Source: Lentilactobacillus otakiensis DSM 19908 = JCM 15040
GTDB lineage: Bacteria > Bacillota > Bacilli > Lactobacillales > Lactobacillaceae
Length of the DNA: 64,000 nucleotides
Assembly: GCF_001434145.1 (NCBI RefSeq)
Contig: NZ_AZED01000008.1
Span: 124,001 to 188,000 of the forward strand
Direction of reading: 5' to 3'
The notes below the pieces were generated by a model. The model did no database searches. It was not told where the DNA came from and saw only the letters and a list, made by a program, of their open reading frames with translations. This document shows, in pieces, positions 36,788 to 46,252 of the stretch (its first letter is position 1; each line of letters opens with the position of its first letter). Made by a program: the position numbers and the translations under genes.

Positions 36788-37207
36788 ATGAAAAACCAAA
36801 TTTTTATCAATTTTATTGATGTTCATGCGAATGTGCAGAATGTGAGAAAAGTAATCGCAAATCCGGGTGAACTTCTCAAATGGGTTCCGGAAATTAGTTC
36901 CATTGATTCTGATCAGTCATTATTCACAGTTCATCGTGCAAAAGGTGCCCTGAATCATTTTGAAACTATTCAGGTGGAGAATAAAGGTGACAAGATTATT
37001 TATCGTAGTACTAAAGGTCGGTTAGAATATGATCTTGAATTCCAGATTGAAAGTGGAGATAGTTTGACTCAGGTTATGGAAACCCTTTTTGTTGATACGG
37101 AGCACACGAAAATTCCGATTAAATTACTTGCACCGATTGCTAAGCATGCTTTTTCAGAAAACTTAAGTAATCTAGGAAGAATAATTGAATCGCAGACAGT
37201 GAAATAA
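36788..37207 (+). CDS. SRPBCC (START-like) superfamily protein
   Basis: 139 residues with the helix-grip pattern: an opening beta strand (FINFIDVHANVQNVRKVIANPGELLKWVPEI in outline), several strands and a long C-terminal helix (LLAPIAKHAFSENLSNLGRIIE). The fold binds hydrophobic ligands; many bacterial members are of unknown role. Ribosome site GGAGG. Monocistronic. Confidence 0.75.
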   Translation: MKNQIFINFIDVHANVQNVRKVIANPGELLKWVPEISSIDSDQSLFTVHRAKGALNHFETIQVENKGDKIIYRSTKGRLEYDLEFQIESGDSLTQVMETLFVDTEHTKIPIKLLAPIAKHAFSENLSNLGRIIESQTVK

Positions 37208-37224
37208 GAATATTTATCCATCGT

Positions 37225-37257
37225 ATAAGCCAACCAGATTGTGGATTGGCTTTTATA
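37225..37257 (+). terminator. Terminator of the SRPBCC gene
   Basis: AAGCCAACC, loop, GGATTGGCTT followed by TTATAT. Confidence 0.75.
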
Positions 37258-37400
37258 TATGCTAGTAAAAATTTTACGAGTTTCTGTTAGAACTCCCCTA
37301 GGAAGTAAGCGAACAAGCTCATATACCCACTCCCTGCTCTAGTAGTGCTATGATTATTTTGTAATCCAAAATACAATTCGCTCAGAGGGGAGCAGATGTT

Positions 37401-39329
37401 ATGAATCGATGGGTTAAACGATCAATCTTAGTTGGGGTTGGATTCTTGAGCGTGGGTGTCAGCTACCAAGCGGCTCAGGCAAAAGATGACAATCCAATTG
37501 GCGATACATATAGTGCTGAAACTTCGCCAAACTTATTTAAGCCGACAAAAGTCAAGGCCAATACCGAGACATCCTTTGATATTGTCCTCAAGCCACGCTG
37601 CCAGCAGGCCATGTTGCAGGATGCATTGGATGTGAATACACCTGGAAATCCGAATTTCAAGAAATTCCTGACACCGAGTGCAATTCGTGATAAATATGGT
37701 CAGTCCACGTCCGTTACGAACAGTTGGAAATCATATCTGGCCAAGCATCATTTGAAATCATTTGTGTACGATAACGGTCTTTTGATCACAGTTACTGGTA
37801 AGGTCAAGTACATTGATAAGACGTTTAAAGTTGACATGAACAAGGCAACTTATCATAGTAATCCGCTTCAATTTGGTAAGCATGCGCCGGCAATTCCAAG
37901 TGATCTTGCCAACAGCGTGTGGACATTATTAGGCATGGGGACGCATAATCCAAAATTTGTCTTCCCAAATGCCAGCAGTGCCATTTCAAAATCAGTGGAT
38001 AACACATACGCATTCTCTGGTTATACCAAGCAATTCGTTGATCATTACAATGTCCAGCCACTCTACGATCAAGGCATGACTGGTAAAGGCCAAACGGTTG
38101 GGATCATTGGTTTTGGTGCGATTAAGAAGAGTAATGCCTACAATTTCTGGAAGCATGAGCACGCCAGCACAGATATGAGCCGTTATACGGTTAAAAATGT
38201 GCCAAGCACAATGATGGCTTCCAACATGGTCAGCAAAAATGATGCCGAAGCGACGATGGATGTTGAATACGCCGGGTCAGTGGCACCGCAAGCCAATATC
38301 CGTTTGTATTGGAGCCATAACGCAATTCCAACGGTGATGAATATGGTCAACGCCTATTCCACCGCATTTAATGAAAATCGAGTTAGTTCAATTTCCAGCA
38401 GTTGGGGACTTGGGTCTAGCTCACTCTTAACAATGTTAAAGAATCGACAGGTCCTTTCACCCGATTATCTGGAAGTTTTGGATACGATTCTTGCACAAGG
38501 TGCTTTGCAGGGAATCTCTGATTTTAGTGCTTCTGGCGACTATGGTTCCGTACCTTACCAAACCACAGGCGTTTCTGGAACGCATGCATTGAGAGATCGT
38601 TCCGCCAATGCTGTTCCACCGATGGAATCCAACCCTTGGGTCACTTCAGTAGGTGGCACCACGTTGCCATTCTCGAAGAATTTTGGAACCTCACATAATC
38701 CGGGGTCATTACCATTTGGAAAAGTCTCAGTCGCTAAAGAACGGAGCTGGGGTGTCGATTATCTCTGGCCTGCCTTTAAGAATTCCGGCCTGTTGGCACA
38801 ACTCCCAGATCTGTTAAGCATGACTGGTGCTGCTGGTGGTGGTGGCTTCAACAAGCTGGTCGCCACACCGCAGTATCAAGAAGGCGTTCCGGGTGTGAAT
38901 ACATTTAATGCGCGGAATTACCTATCAAATCTCAACCAGCCAATGATGGACTCTGATTTATTGCACGGTACCAGCACTGGTCGGAATTACCCTGATGTTG
39001 CGGCCGATGCTGATGAGATGACTGGATACAAGATTTATTATCCAGTGGACACACTTAAATGGGTAGCCTCAGGCGGTACCAGTATTGCCTCACCACAAAT
39101 GGCTGCGATGGCTGCTGTCATTAACAGTCAACCTGGGCGTCAACGAATGGGCTTTTGGAATGGGCAGATTTACAAATTGGCTCAGCAGTCTAATTCACCA
39201 TTCCATCCAATGAACGACACAACTGATAATTCGAACCTGTATTACACCGGCCAACCAGGTACGGTCTACAATCAGGCCAGCGGTTTAGGAACGATTAATT
39301 TTGCCAAATTAGCACAAGTCTATCAATAG
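37401..39329 (+). CDS. Secreted S53 serine-carboxyl peptidase, second copy
   Basis: 642 residues; signal peptide ends near AAQA-K (residue 27). Propeptide ~45-170 shares NTPGNPNFKKF and TYHSNPLQF with the paralogue at 30194. Catalytic residues are Glu283 and Asp287 (DAEATMDVEY), Asp380 (SGDYG) and Ser561 (GGTSIASP). The C-terminal NSNLYYTGQPG and SGLGT also match. The two are diverged paralogues, not a recent duplication. Ribosome site GAGGGGAG. Likely role: acid-active extracellular proteolysis. Confidence 0.93.
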   Translation: MNRWVKRSILVGVGFLSVGVSYQAAQAKDDNPIGDTYSAETSPNLFKPTKVKANTETSFDIVLKPRCQQAMLQDALDVNTPGNPNFKKFLTPSAIRDKYGQSTSVTNSWKSYLAKHHLKSFVYDNGLLITVTGKVKYIDKTFKVDMNKATYHSNPLQFGKHAPAIPSDLANSVWTLLGMGTHNPKFVFPNASSAISKSVDNTYAFSGYTKQFVDHYNVQPLYDQGMTGKGQTVGIIGFGAIKKSNAYNFWKHEHASTDMSRYTVKNVPSTMMASNMVSKNDAEATMDVEYAGSVAPQANIRLYWSHNAIPTVMNMVNAYSTAFNENRVSSISSSWGLGSSSLLTMLKNRQVLSPDYLEVLDTILAQGALQGISDFSASGDYGSVPYQTTGVSGTHALRDRSANAVPPMESNPWVTSVGGTTLPFSKNFGTSHNPGSLPFGKVSVAKERSWGVDYLWPAFKNSGLLAQLPDLLSMTGAAGGGGFNKLVATPQYQEGVPGVNTFNARNYLSNLNQPMMDSDLLHGTSTGRNYPDVAADADEMTGYKIYYPVDTLKWVASGGTSIASPQMAAMAAVINSQPGRQRMGFWNGQIYKLAQQSNSPFHPMNDTTDNSNLYYTGQPGTVYNQASGLGTINFAKLAQVYQ

Positions 39330-39410
39330 ATCGGTTCGCAATTTTGCATCACCAATAGATTTCTGGTAAACTACTCCCAATTGCGTTTTTGCAAATGAAA
39401 GGATAGTTGT

Positions 39411-39878
39411 ATGAAATTTACCAAAACATTATCATTCTTGGCTGTTACACTTGGTGTTGCGATCGTTGCTACCGAAGCTCAGCCAGCACAAGCAAAGGCT
39501 ACCAGCCACGCCGTTCCAAAGACGCTCCAGGGAACTTGGTTTGGCAAATATCACGATGACCTATTTGGCAATGTGCCGGTTAAATACCGCCTAACCAAAT
39601 ATTCATTCCTTCAGGGCTCATCGAAGAAGTCTGAGCAACAAGATGCCCGAACTTATTATGCGAACGTCAAAAAGTACAGTTCAACTAAGAATAAAAGTTA
39701 TCTCTTCACAGTTGCCAACAAGGCTAACAAGCATGGCTACTGGAAATTAACCTTACTTTCAGAGAACCAGCCGGTTTACTTGAAACATGTGAAGCATAAT
39801 GGCAAGACCGCTTTGAAGATGTATTACAAGTCTAGTGATACTAACAAAGCGCAGACCAGTTATTTCTATCATAAATAA
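39411..39878 (+). CDS. Small secreted protein of unknown function
   Basis: 155 residues. Signal peptide MKFTKTLSFLAVTLGVAIVA with cleavage near AQA-K. The mature part is basic and Tyr/Lys-rich, starting KTLQGTWFGKYHDDLFG, a pattern seen in many secreted LAB proteins of unknown role. It lies 82 bases after the S53 gene without a clear terminator between them, so co-expression is possible. Confidence 0.8.
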   Translation: MKFTKTLSFLAVTLGVAIVATEAQPAQAKATSHAVPKTLQGTWFGKYHDDLFGNVPVKYRLTKYSFLQGSSKKSEQQDARTYYANVKKYSSTKNKSYLFTVANKANKHGYWKLTLLSENQPVYLKHVKHNGKTALKMYYKSSDTNKAQTSYFYHK

Positions 39879-39885
39879 TGATTGA

Positions 39886-39927
39886 GAACATCATTCCGAC
39901 ACGAAATTCGGGATGATGTTTTTTATT
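39886..39927 (+). terminator. Terminator after the small secreted protein gene
   Basis: AACATCATTCC...CGGGATGATGTT followed by TTTTATTTTT. Confidence 0.87.
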
Positions 39928-40073
39928 TTTCGTTATAAAAATTAAATTTGACATTACTTTCGATTTTTGATGAAATAGAGGTCAATAAATTGGTATGATG
40001 TAGTTAGAGATATCGCTTTCATTTAGGCGGTATGATTACACCAAATAAAACTGATAGATTGTGAGGAATTTAT

Positions 40074-40337
40074 ATGAGTAAAATTTCTATTCAAGGCAGT
40101 TTGGAGACCGAACAGATCGAAGGCAGTTATTCCGATGTTGAGAAGAAGATTGTTGCAGAACTGGATTCAGCTCAAGTGAAGGATGGTAAGAAACCATTTT
40201 CTAAGATCGCGGACGAGGTGGTCATCGAACCTTATAAGGACGGTTCTTACTCGTATCACGCAATGTTAACGGAAGCAGCCAAGATGTATGATCTATCACC
40301 AGAGATTCAAAAGGATGCTAATGTGTCGGAGGATTAG
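40074..40337 (+). CDS. Small acidic protein of unknown function
   Basis: 87 residues, mostly hydrophilic, ATG with TGAGGAA upstream. The N-terminal half (GSLETEQIEGSYSDVEKKIVAELDSAQ) looks helical and the middle (IEPYKDGSYSYHAML) strand-like. No motif or family recognised; no signal peptide and no membrane segment. It stands alone between two terminators. Confidence 0.65.
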   Translation: MSKISIQGSLETEQIEGSYSDVEKKIVAELDSAQVKDGKKPFSKIADEVVIEPYKDGSYSYHAMLTEAAKMYDLSPEIQKDANVSED

Positions 40338-40449
40338 AGTAGTATTTCGCTCTCGGTGTTGGCATCTGGCACAAGGGACACGTCATGACTAGATAAACAG
40401 CATCTAGAAAGGATATAACTCCAAACAGATTCTTCCTACAAAAACACCA

Positions 40450-40645
40450 AGACTAGGCTGAGACAAAAGTGGGAACTTTTGCCTCAGCCTCTTTTGGTGG
40501 TTCCATTATTACATAGAAAAAACGTGCTCAAATCGGCTGATCCCGGCCGTTTAATGAAATAAACCAACCATTCCAGGACCGGGAATAATTGGTTTATTCC
40601 ATTAAACTCTGGGATCAAAGCGCCTCTCTTCGCACTCTGGTCTTT
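40450..40645 (-). repeat. H1 structured repeat, copy C, with terminator hairpin
   Basis: Read on the minus strand from 40645: AGAGTGCGAAGAGAGG, GATCCC/GGGATC clamp, a 20-bp stem (GTTTAATGGAATAAACCAAT with its partner, two G-U), loop ATTCCCGGTCCTGGAAT, then GAGCACG. It ends in the hairpin AGGCTGAGGCAAAAG/CTTTTGTCTCAGCCT at about 40453-40491. Same parts and order as copy A, including the closing hairpin. It fills most of the 385-base space between the small acidic gene and the flippase gene. Confidence 0.77.
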
Positions 40646-40722
40646 TTTAATGTGATAGCAAACCTTCATCAAACATACTATAATAATGTTTACTAGAAAT
40701 TATAGAAAGTGTGCGTCTCTCC

Positions 40723-42330
40723 ATGAATAAGAAAATCATGTCAGGTTCCTTCTGGCTATCGTTTGGTAGTATCTTTTCACGGGTACTCGGCATCATTTAT
40801 TTGATTCCCTGGCTGTATATGATCGGTTCACCGGAGCACAAGAGCGTCGCCATGGCGCTGTTTAATGCGTCTTATAACCCTTATGGCTTATTCATTGCCT
40901 TGGGAACTGCTGGCTTTCCGTCAGCGATAGCCCGGCGGGTGGCGATTTATAATGGTCAAAATAAATTTTTGAACTCACGTCAACTGGCAAAAGTTGGCTC
41001 ATTTGTCATGCTGCTGTCTGGAATTCTCTGTGGGGCAATTCTGTGGTTCATTGCACCGCTGATTGCTAAAAATAGCCCTGTGGTTTCCACTCAGAGCGCG
41101 ATTACTTCCATTCGAGTATTGGTACCAGCAATTGTCATTCTACCGTCTATGAGCAGTATTAGAGGGTGGTTTCAAGGCAACCAGGATTTAAAGCCGTATG
41201 GGGTATCCCAACTTTGGGAACAGTTCATTCGGATTGTCTTTATCCTGGCCTCGACCTATGTTGTGATTAATGTTCTTCACCGCAGTTATATCGAAGCCGT
41301 TTACCTTAGTGTGATGGCGGCGTTTGTCGGTGCCGTAGCCAGCTATATTTACCTTGCACTCTATTATCGGAAACAAACCGCCAACTATGCCGAACTGGCA
41401 AAGAAAAGTAAGCCTTTTGATTTAACCAGCATTAAGAAAATTTTTACGATGATTGCCTATGAGTCTATTCCATTCGTCATTGTGGGATCCGGGATCACCT
41501 TGAGCCAGTTGATTGACCAGTTGTTTTTCAAACAGGTCATGCAGGGTGTCCAGCATTTTTCAGCTGAATATACCCAATACATTTACACGTTGTTTTCGGC
41601 CAATCCGACTAAGATCACCACGGTGGTAGTTTCGCTGGCTCTGGCGGTTGCCGAAACGACCTTGCCACTGTTGGCGAATAGTCAGGCTTCTAAAAAGGCG
41701 GACGTTGGTGATTTAATCTTTCAAAATGTGAACATGCTAATGTTTGTACTGTTGCCGATTGTGACGATTCTATGTGGGCTATCGTATGAAACCAACGGGA
41801 TCTTCTTCTCGTTTAGCGTGCTGGGTGGCAAGTATTTGGCTGCCAACATTCTCCAAAGTTTGATGTTGGGTCTCGCCATCAATGGGTTGACCTTGCTTCA
41901 AGCCCTGCATTACAGTAAAAAAGCAATGTACTATCTGGTCGTTGGGCTGGTTGCCAAACTATTGTTCCAGATTCCGCTGGTCATTTTACTGCAGGGATTT
42001 GGGGCGATTATTTCCACCGCCATCGGCTTTGGCTTCATTTGTTTGCTGAGTTACGGCGAAATTATGTACGAATTCCATGTGCCATTTAGTAAACTCAAGG
42101 TGAGCGTTTTGGTGAACCTATTGTTCTTCGCAATCGTCATGGCGTTAACTTGGGGCATTCACCAATTCATCCTGCCAAGTCGATTGATTCCAGCATTCTT
42201 GTACTGTGTCGTATTTGGTTTGATGACCCTGGAAATTTATATTTTCATGGCCAACCGCACTGGTCTGTCCGACACAATGTTTAATCATAAGCTTGGGTAC
42301 AAGTATTTTAGATATAAGCATTTCCAGTAG
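40723..42330 (+). CDS. MATE/MOP-family lipid flippase (YtgP/SpoVB/MurJ-like)
   Basis: About 535 residues with 12-14 membrane helices. The N-terminus (SFWLSFGSIFSRVLGIIYLIPW) and the GTAGFPSAIARRVAIYNGQ loop match the polysaccharide transporter/SpoVB branch that flips lipid II or other lipid-linked sugars. ATG 40723 is chosen; a GTG four codons earlier is possible and the ribosome site is weak for either. Monocistronic, closed by a bidirectional terminator. Confidence 0.87.
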   Translation: MNKKIMSGSFWLSFGSIFSRVLGIIYLIPWLYMIGSPEHKSVAMALFNASYNPYGLFIALGTAGFPSAIARRVAIYNGQNKFLNSRQLAKVGSFVMLLSGILCGAILWFIAPLIAKNSPVVSTQSAITSIRVLVPAIVILPSMSSIRGWFQGNQDLKPYGVSQLWEQFIRIVFILASTYVVINVLHRSYIEAVYLSVMAAFVGAVASYIYLALYYRKQTANYAELAKKSKPFDLTSIKKIFTMIAYESIPFVIVGSGITLSQLIDQLFFKQVMQGVQHFSAEYTQYIYTLFSANPTKITTVVVSLALAVAETTLPLLANSQASKKADVGDLIFQNVNMLMFVLLPIVTILCGLSYETNGIFFSFSVLGGKYLAANILQSLMLGLAINGLTLLQALHYSKKAMYYLVVGLVAKLLFQIPLVILLQGFGAIISTAIGFGFICLLSYGEIMYEFHVPFSKLKVSVLVNLLFFAIVMALTWGIHQFILPSRLIPAFLYCVVFGLMTLEIYIFMANRTGLSDTMFNHKLGYKYFRYKHFQ

Positions 42331-42348
42331 ATACATTTAAAAAAGTGA

Positions 42349-42396
42349 AAAAAGGATTCAACTATGTGCCAGTTGGCGTTGGTTGAATCCTTTTTA
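42349..42396. terminator. Bidirectional terminator between convergent genes
   Basis: AAAAAGGATTCAAC...GTTGAATCCTTTTT: a 14-bp perfect stem with A and T runs on both sides, overlapping the stop of the minus-strand gene. Confidence 0.9.
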
Positions 42397-43245
42397 TGAT
42401 AAACGCATATAAGTTTCGTATTTATTGACGTCTTTGAATGGCAGACTTTCAAAAATCTTCATGTCGAGTTTACTATTCGTCGCAAATTCGCCGGTCAAGG
42501 TGCGGTAGTGGTCTTGTAGCCATTTCAATTGCTGGTTCAGCAGCACATTCAGCGAGTCAGCATAGTTGGCAGACATGATGCCAAGAGTGGCGGTGCCCTG
42601 ATCAAGTTGATAAAGAAAGCTGAACGCGGTAAGAGTATCATTTTGATCCATGACCGCAAATGGGGCATCTACTATTTGGTTATGGGAGATCAAGGCCTGC
42701 CAATCATCTATGGGGACGCCGATGGCGGGATTGAAGGTTGGTTTGCCACTGTATTCGGCCATGCTTTTCTGTAAGACGTGTTGATACAAAGCAGCGTCTG
42801 AAGAAATCTCGGCAAATGTCTTCACAGCCTGACTGGTTGAACCTTGACTTAACGAGAGACCCCTCATCTCAAGATTTGCCGTAAATGTTGACTTTACCAA
42901 CTGAAACTGCCGCCTTGTCAGCCAGTTGTTGAAAGGATGTTGAGGTGCATAATCTCTGGTAATCATCCGATCGTCAGAAAATTTCCAGGCTAATTTTTGG
43001 ATATCACCCAAGACCCGTTTAAATAAAATCGGCTGTTCGGTGGCTTTGGGGTCCACATACACGGCAAAATTCAATGCATTGGGATGGAGTTTATTGTGCC
43101 AGAACACCGAAGTGGCGTCGATTTGGCCATGGGGATGGTACACTTTGACGTTGTCAGGGTACGTCCGCATCGCCATGAAGATTTCATGTTCATTTTGGGG
43201 CGCATGTGGGATGAATTCAGTTTTATTAGGTAAAATTGGTCGCAT
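42394..43245 (-). CDS. Protein of unknown function (possibly GNAT-related)
   Basis: 283 residues, soluble, starts MRPILPNKTEF. The C-terminal half has a SFLYQLDQGTATLGIMSANYADSLN stretch reminiscent of acetyltransferase strands, but no clear acetyl-CoA loop. It starts 12 bases after the FMN reductase stop, so the two form an operon. Function is not assigned. Confidence 0.7.
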   Translation of the reverse strand: MRPILPNKTEFIPHAPQNEHEIFMAMRTYPDNVKVYHPHGQIDATSVFWHNKLHPNALNFAVYVDPKATEQPILFKRVLGDIQKLAWKFSDDRMITRDYAPQHPFNNWLTRRQFQLVKSTFTANLEMRGLSLSQGSTSQAVKTFAEISSDAALYQHVLQKSMAEYSGKPTFNPAIGVPIDDWQALISHNQIVDAPFAVMDQNDTLTAFSFLYQLDQGTATLGIMSANYADSLNVLLNQQLKWLQDHYRTLTGEFATNSKLDMKIFESLPFKDVNKYETYMRLS

Positions 43246-43257
43246 GAAGTGCCTCGA

Positions 43258-43842
43258 TTATTTGAAAGGATTGTCGTGGAGCAGTTTGGTGTAGAAGCCG
43301 ATCTCATGGAAGGCTTCTTGGAGACGTTGTTCAAAATGGTCACTGTTGGCTGCGTCTGTGATTAGCTGGCCATCTTTGGTGAAGTTATCATTTGCGTTCC
43401 AGAGCAACACGGGTGTTGGCAGAACGATCATTTTGAGCATCTGTAAGATTTCGACAAATGATTCAGCCGCGAGCATACCACCGTCACTGTAATAAGAATA
43501 CGTCACGATTTGGATGGGTTTGTGGTCAACTTCGGGCCCGACATAATCGAGGGCATTTTTCAAAACACCTGGGATTGCGTGATCGTATTCAGGTGTCAGA
43601 ATAACAAAGCCATCATTGTCTTTCAGGTGATCCAACCACTTTTGCTCACCGGATTTTAAATCAGTGATGGGATTGGACAGCGGTGTTTCATCATGGTGAT
43701 AGAAATCCAGTGGAAAGTCCTCCAATCGCATCCAATCGTATGTGATTTGGTCGGAGCTTGGGAATGTAGATTTTAAATATTTGAAAATAGATTCTCCGAG
43801 TTTACTGCGGACGGATCCTAAAATGACAGCAATTTTTACCAA
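43258..43842 (-). CDS. NADPH-dependent FMN reductase family protein
   Basis: 194 residues. The flavodoxin-like start KIAVILGSVRSKLGESI is the FMN phosphate loop (GSVRxxxxG), and LTPEYDHAIPGVLKNALDY is the conserved flavin and dimer segment. Likely a quinone or azo reductase or chromate-reductase-like protein. The promoter is not obvious; first gene of a two-gene operon. Confidence 0.9.
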   Translation of the reverse strand: MVKIAVILGSVRSKLGESIFKYLKSTFPSSDQITYDWMRLEDFPLDFYHHDETPLSNPITDLKSGEQKWLDHLKDNDGFVILTPEYDHAIPGVLKNALDYVGPEVDHKPIQIVTYSYYSDGGMLAAESFVEILQMLKMIVLPTPVLLWNANDNFTKDGQLITDAANSDHFEQRLQEAFHEIGFYTKLLHDNPFK

Positions 43843-44005
43843 TATTGTGTCCTCCAGTTATAGAATTCTTCATTCATTTTAGTATATCATGCAGTAAGTG
43901 CATTGAGGCTGCTTCTAAAATGATAAATTATGGGTACATTTTTCTGAAGGGGCCTTTTAATGGATTCCTTTTGCCGACCATATTGTACTCGTGGTATAAT
44001 AAAAA

Positions 44006-44125
44006 CATAAAAGGAAGCCCCATTGTAACAGGACTTCCCCTTGTGGAAACCGTTTAAGACGGTAGCACATTCTTAGTTAATGAATAACCGCGAACTCGCT
44101 AAAGTTATGGGCGGTTATTTTTTTG
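44006..44125 (+). ncRNA. Candidate small RNA (orphan type I antitoxin-like)
   Basis: Promoter TTGCCG (43971-43976), 18-base spacer, TATAAT (43995-44000). About 120 bases follow without a translatable ORF: GGAAGCCCC...GGACTTCC hairpin, AACCGTTTAAGACGGT hairpin, then terminator ATAACCGC...GCGGTTAT plus seven T. The 5' hairpin is itself a terminator when read on the minus strand (GGGGCTTCC then TTTTAT). Convergent overlap with a terminator at each end is how type I toxin-antitoxin loci are built. The opposite strand here encodes no toxin-like peptide, only a 16-codon frame near 44150-44205. Confidence 0.55.
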
Positions 44126-44206
44126 GCCAAATTTTATCAGATCTACAAAGTATAATTACACCGGATTTGTTTTGGAAATACTATATAAATTTAGAAAATA
44201 ATTCAT

Positions 44207-44245
44207 AAAAAATTCCCCGTGCATTCATAGCACTGGGAATTTTTT
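44207..44245 (-). terminator. Terminator of the trp operon
   Basis: Minus strand: AATTCCCAGTGC, 7-base loop, GCACGGGGAATT followed by TTTTT, starting at the trpA stop codon. Confidence 0.88.
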
Positions 44246-45042
44246 TATACATGGGCTTCTTCAGTTTGGGCTTCATCAACAGCTGCCCGAATTGATTGCG
44301 TATACTTCTCAATCGCTTGTGGGGCGTTTTGCTTTTGTTTGGCGACGATATCCACAATGGCGCTGCCGATAATCACGCCGTCAGCAATACCAGCCATTGC
44401 TTTGGCCTGCTTAGGGGTATGGACCCCAAAGCCAATCGCAGTCGGCACGTCGGTGTATGACTTAATTTCGGCAACCAAATCCTTCAAACCATTGAAGAAT
44501 TCGTTCCGCTCACCGGTGATCCCCAACGAGGAAACCACGTAGATGAATCCAGAAGCCGCCTTGGCAATCTTTTCAACCCGGTGGCCGGAAGTTGGGGCGA
44601 TCAATGGAATGATGTCGATGTCATATTTATCGGCGGTTGGCACGATGTCCTCGCGACTTTCATATGGCATATCAGGAATGACCAGACCGGAAACGCCGAG
44701 TTCCTGGCATTTTTGACAAAAGGCGTCGTATCCATATTTGAAGACAATGTTCAAATAAGTCAGGAAGACAATCGGGACATTGGTTTGTTTGCGGGCGGCT
44801 TCAACGATCTCAAAGACAGTTTTAGTCCGGACGCCGGCATCAAATGCACGCAGGTCCGCCGCTTGGATGACACCGCCATCCGCGATTGGATCTGAGAAGG
44901 GAATGCCAATTTCAACGATGTCTGCGCCACCTTCGGCTAATGCGATGATGTTGGCGACTGTTGTATCAAAGTCGGGATCGTCAGCAACGACAAACGGAAT
45001 AAATGCTTTATGATTTTTGAAAATTTCTGATAAATTACTCAT
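44245..45042 (-). CDS. trpA: Tryptophan synthase alpha chain
   Basis: 265 residues. The ATG at 45042 overlaps the trpB stop (ATGAGTAA); the frame is open further upstream, but that part lies inside trpB and is not used. It cleaves indole-3-glycerol phosphate to indole and glyceraldehyde 3-phosphate. Motifs: [13 protein letters not shown] (with the catalytic Glu), and [14 protein letters not shown] for phosphate binding. Last gene of trpDCFBA. Confidence 0.95.
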   Translation of the reverse strand: MSNLSEIFKNHKAFIPFVVADDPDFDTTVANIIALAEGGADIVEIGIPFSDPIADGGVIQAADLRAFDAGVRTKTVFEIVEAARKQTNVPIVFLTYLNIVFKYGYDAFCQKCQELGVSGLVIPDMPYESREDIVPTADKYDIDIIPLIAPTSGHRVEKIAKAASGFIYVVSSLGITGERNEFFNGLKDLVAEIKSYTDVPTAIGFGVHTPKQAKAMAGIADGVIIGSAIVDIVAKQKQNAPQAIEKYTQSIRAAVDEAQTEEAHV

Positions 45043-46252
45043 CGATATCGACTCCTTTGTATTTGGCAATGCTGGCAACATCCTTGTCACCACGTCCAGA
45101 CAGGGTGCAGACAATAATCTGGTCTTTGGACATGGTTGGGGCAATTTTTTCAACGTAAGCGACCGCATGACAACTTTCGATTGCGGCAACGATGCCTTCT
45201 TGGCGAGCAATGTATTCAAATGCCTGAACCGCTTCATCGTCAGTGATGCCAACATATTGGGCACGGCCTTCTTTGGCGAGAGCAGCGTGTTCAGGACCGA
45301 CACCGGGGTAATCCAATCCTGCTGAAATTGAATAAACCGGGTTGATTTGGCCGTCTTCATTTTGTAAGAACAATGATTTCATGCCGTGGAAAATTCCAAC
45401 CGTGCCTCGTTCAATCGTAGCGGCAGTTTTGTCACTGTTGACACCTTTGCCAGCGGCTTCAACACCAACCAATTTAACACTAGGGTCGTCGATATAATCT
45501 GCGAAACTGCCGATGGCGTTACTACCGCCACCAACACAGGCAACGACCATATCTGGCAGCGTATTTTCTTTGGCTTTGAGTTGTTGCTTGGATTCTTTAC
45601 TAATGACACTTTGGAAATATTTGACCATCTCAGGGAATGGATATGGTCCAACGGCTGAACCCATCACGTAAAAGGTGTCTTCGGAACGACTTGCCCATTC
45701 CTGCAGAGTGGCGTTGATAGCATCCTTGAGAACCATTGAGCCGGTGGTAACGGGATGCACTTTCGCACCCAATAACTCCATCCGGTAAACGTTCAATTTT
45801 TGCCGGTCGGTATCCTCTTTACCCATGAAAATTTCACAGTCCATGCCGAACAATGCGGCGATGGTGGCAGTTGCGACACCATGTTGGCCGGCACCGGTTT
45901 CGGCGATTAGACGTTTCTTACCTAAATGTTTAGCGAGTAACGCCTGACCGATAACGTTGTTAATCTTATGGGCACCGGTATGGTTCAAATCTTCTCGCTT
46001 AAGGTAGATCTTGGCACCACCAAGGTCTTCGGTCATGTTTTTGGCGTAGTAGAGAAGCGATGGCCGGTTGGCATAGTTGATTAATAAATCGTGTAATTCG
46101 GCTTGGAAGTCGGGATCATCTTTCAAGGTATGGAAGGCTTTGTCGACTTTCTCCAGTTCAGTCATTAAGGTTTCAGGGATGTATTGGCCACCGTATGTAT
46201 CGGCGAAAATTCCTGGCCGTTTAGTTGTTTTTGATTCAGTTAAATTTTTCAT
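45035..46252 (-). CDS. trpB: Tryptophan synthase beta chain
   Basis: 405 residues, usual length of TrpB1. It condenses indole with serine using PLP. The PLP lysine lies in HTGAHKINN, the phosphate loop is [10 protein letters not shown], and the start [18 protein letters not shown] is typical. The ATG overlaps the trpF stop by 4 bases (ATGA). Confidence 0.97.
   Translation of the reverse strand: MKNLTESKTTKRPGIFADTYGGQYIPETLMTELEKVDKAFHTLKDDPDFQAELHDLLINYANRPSLLYYAKNMTEDLGGAKIYLKREDLNHTGAHKINNVIGQALLAKHLGKKRLIAETGAGQHGVATATIAALFGMDCEIFMGKEDTDRQKLNVYRMELLGAKVHPVTTGSMVLKDAINATLQEWASRSEDTFYVMGSAVGPYPFPEMVKYFQSVISKESKQQLKAKENTLPDMVVACVGGGSNAIGSFADYIDDPSVKLVGVEAAGKGVNSDKTAATIERGTVGIFHGMKSLFLQNEDGQINPVYSISAGLDYPGVGPEHAALAKEGRAQYVGITDDEAVQAFEYIARQEGIVAAIESCHAVAYVEKIAPTMSKDQIIVCTLSGRGDKDVASIAKYKGVDIDE

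Noticed and set aside
35887-37207. Quorum-sensing cassette formed by the RRNPP-like regulator and a pheromone peptide gene
   Set aside because: No short secreted peptide ORF with a ribosome site was found on either side. The neighbour is an SRPBCC protein with its own start and terminator.
45043-45360. N-terminal extension of trpA (open frame inside trpB)
   Set aside because: The extension overlaps trpB and reads as nonsense. ATG 45042 gives the normal 265-residue TrpA with standard overlap.
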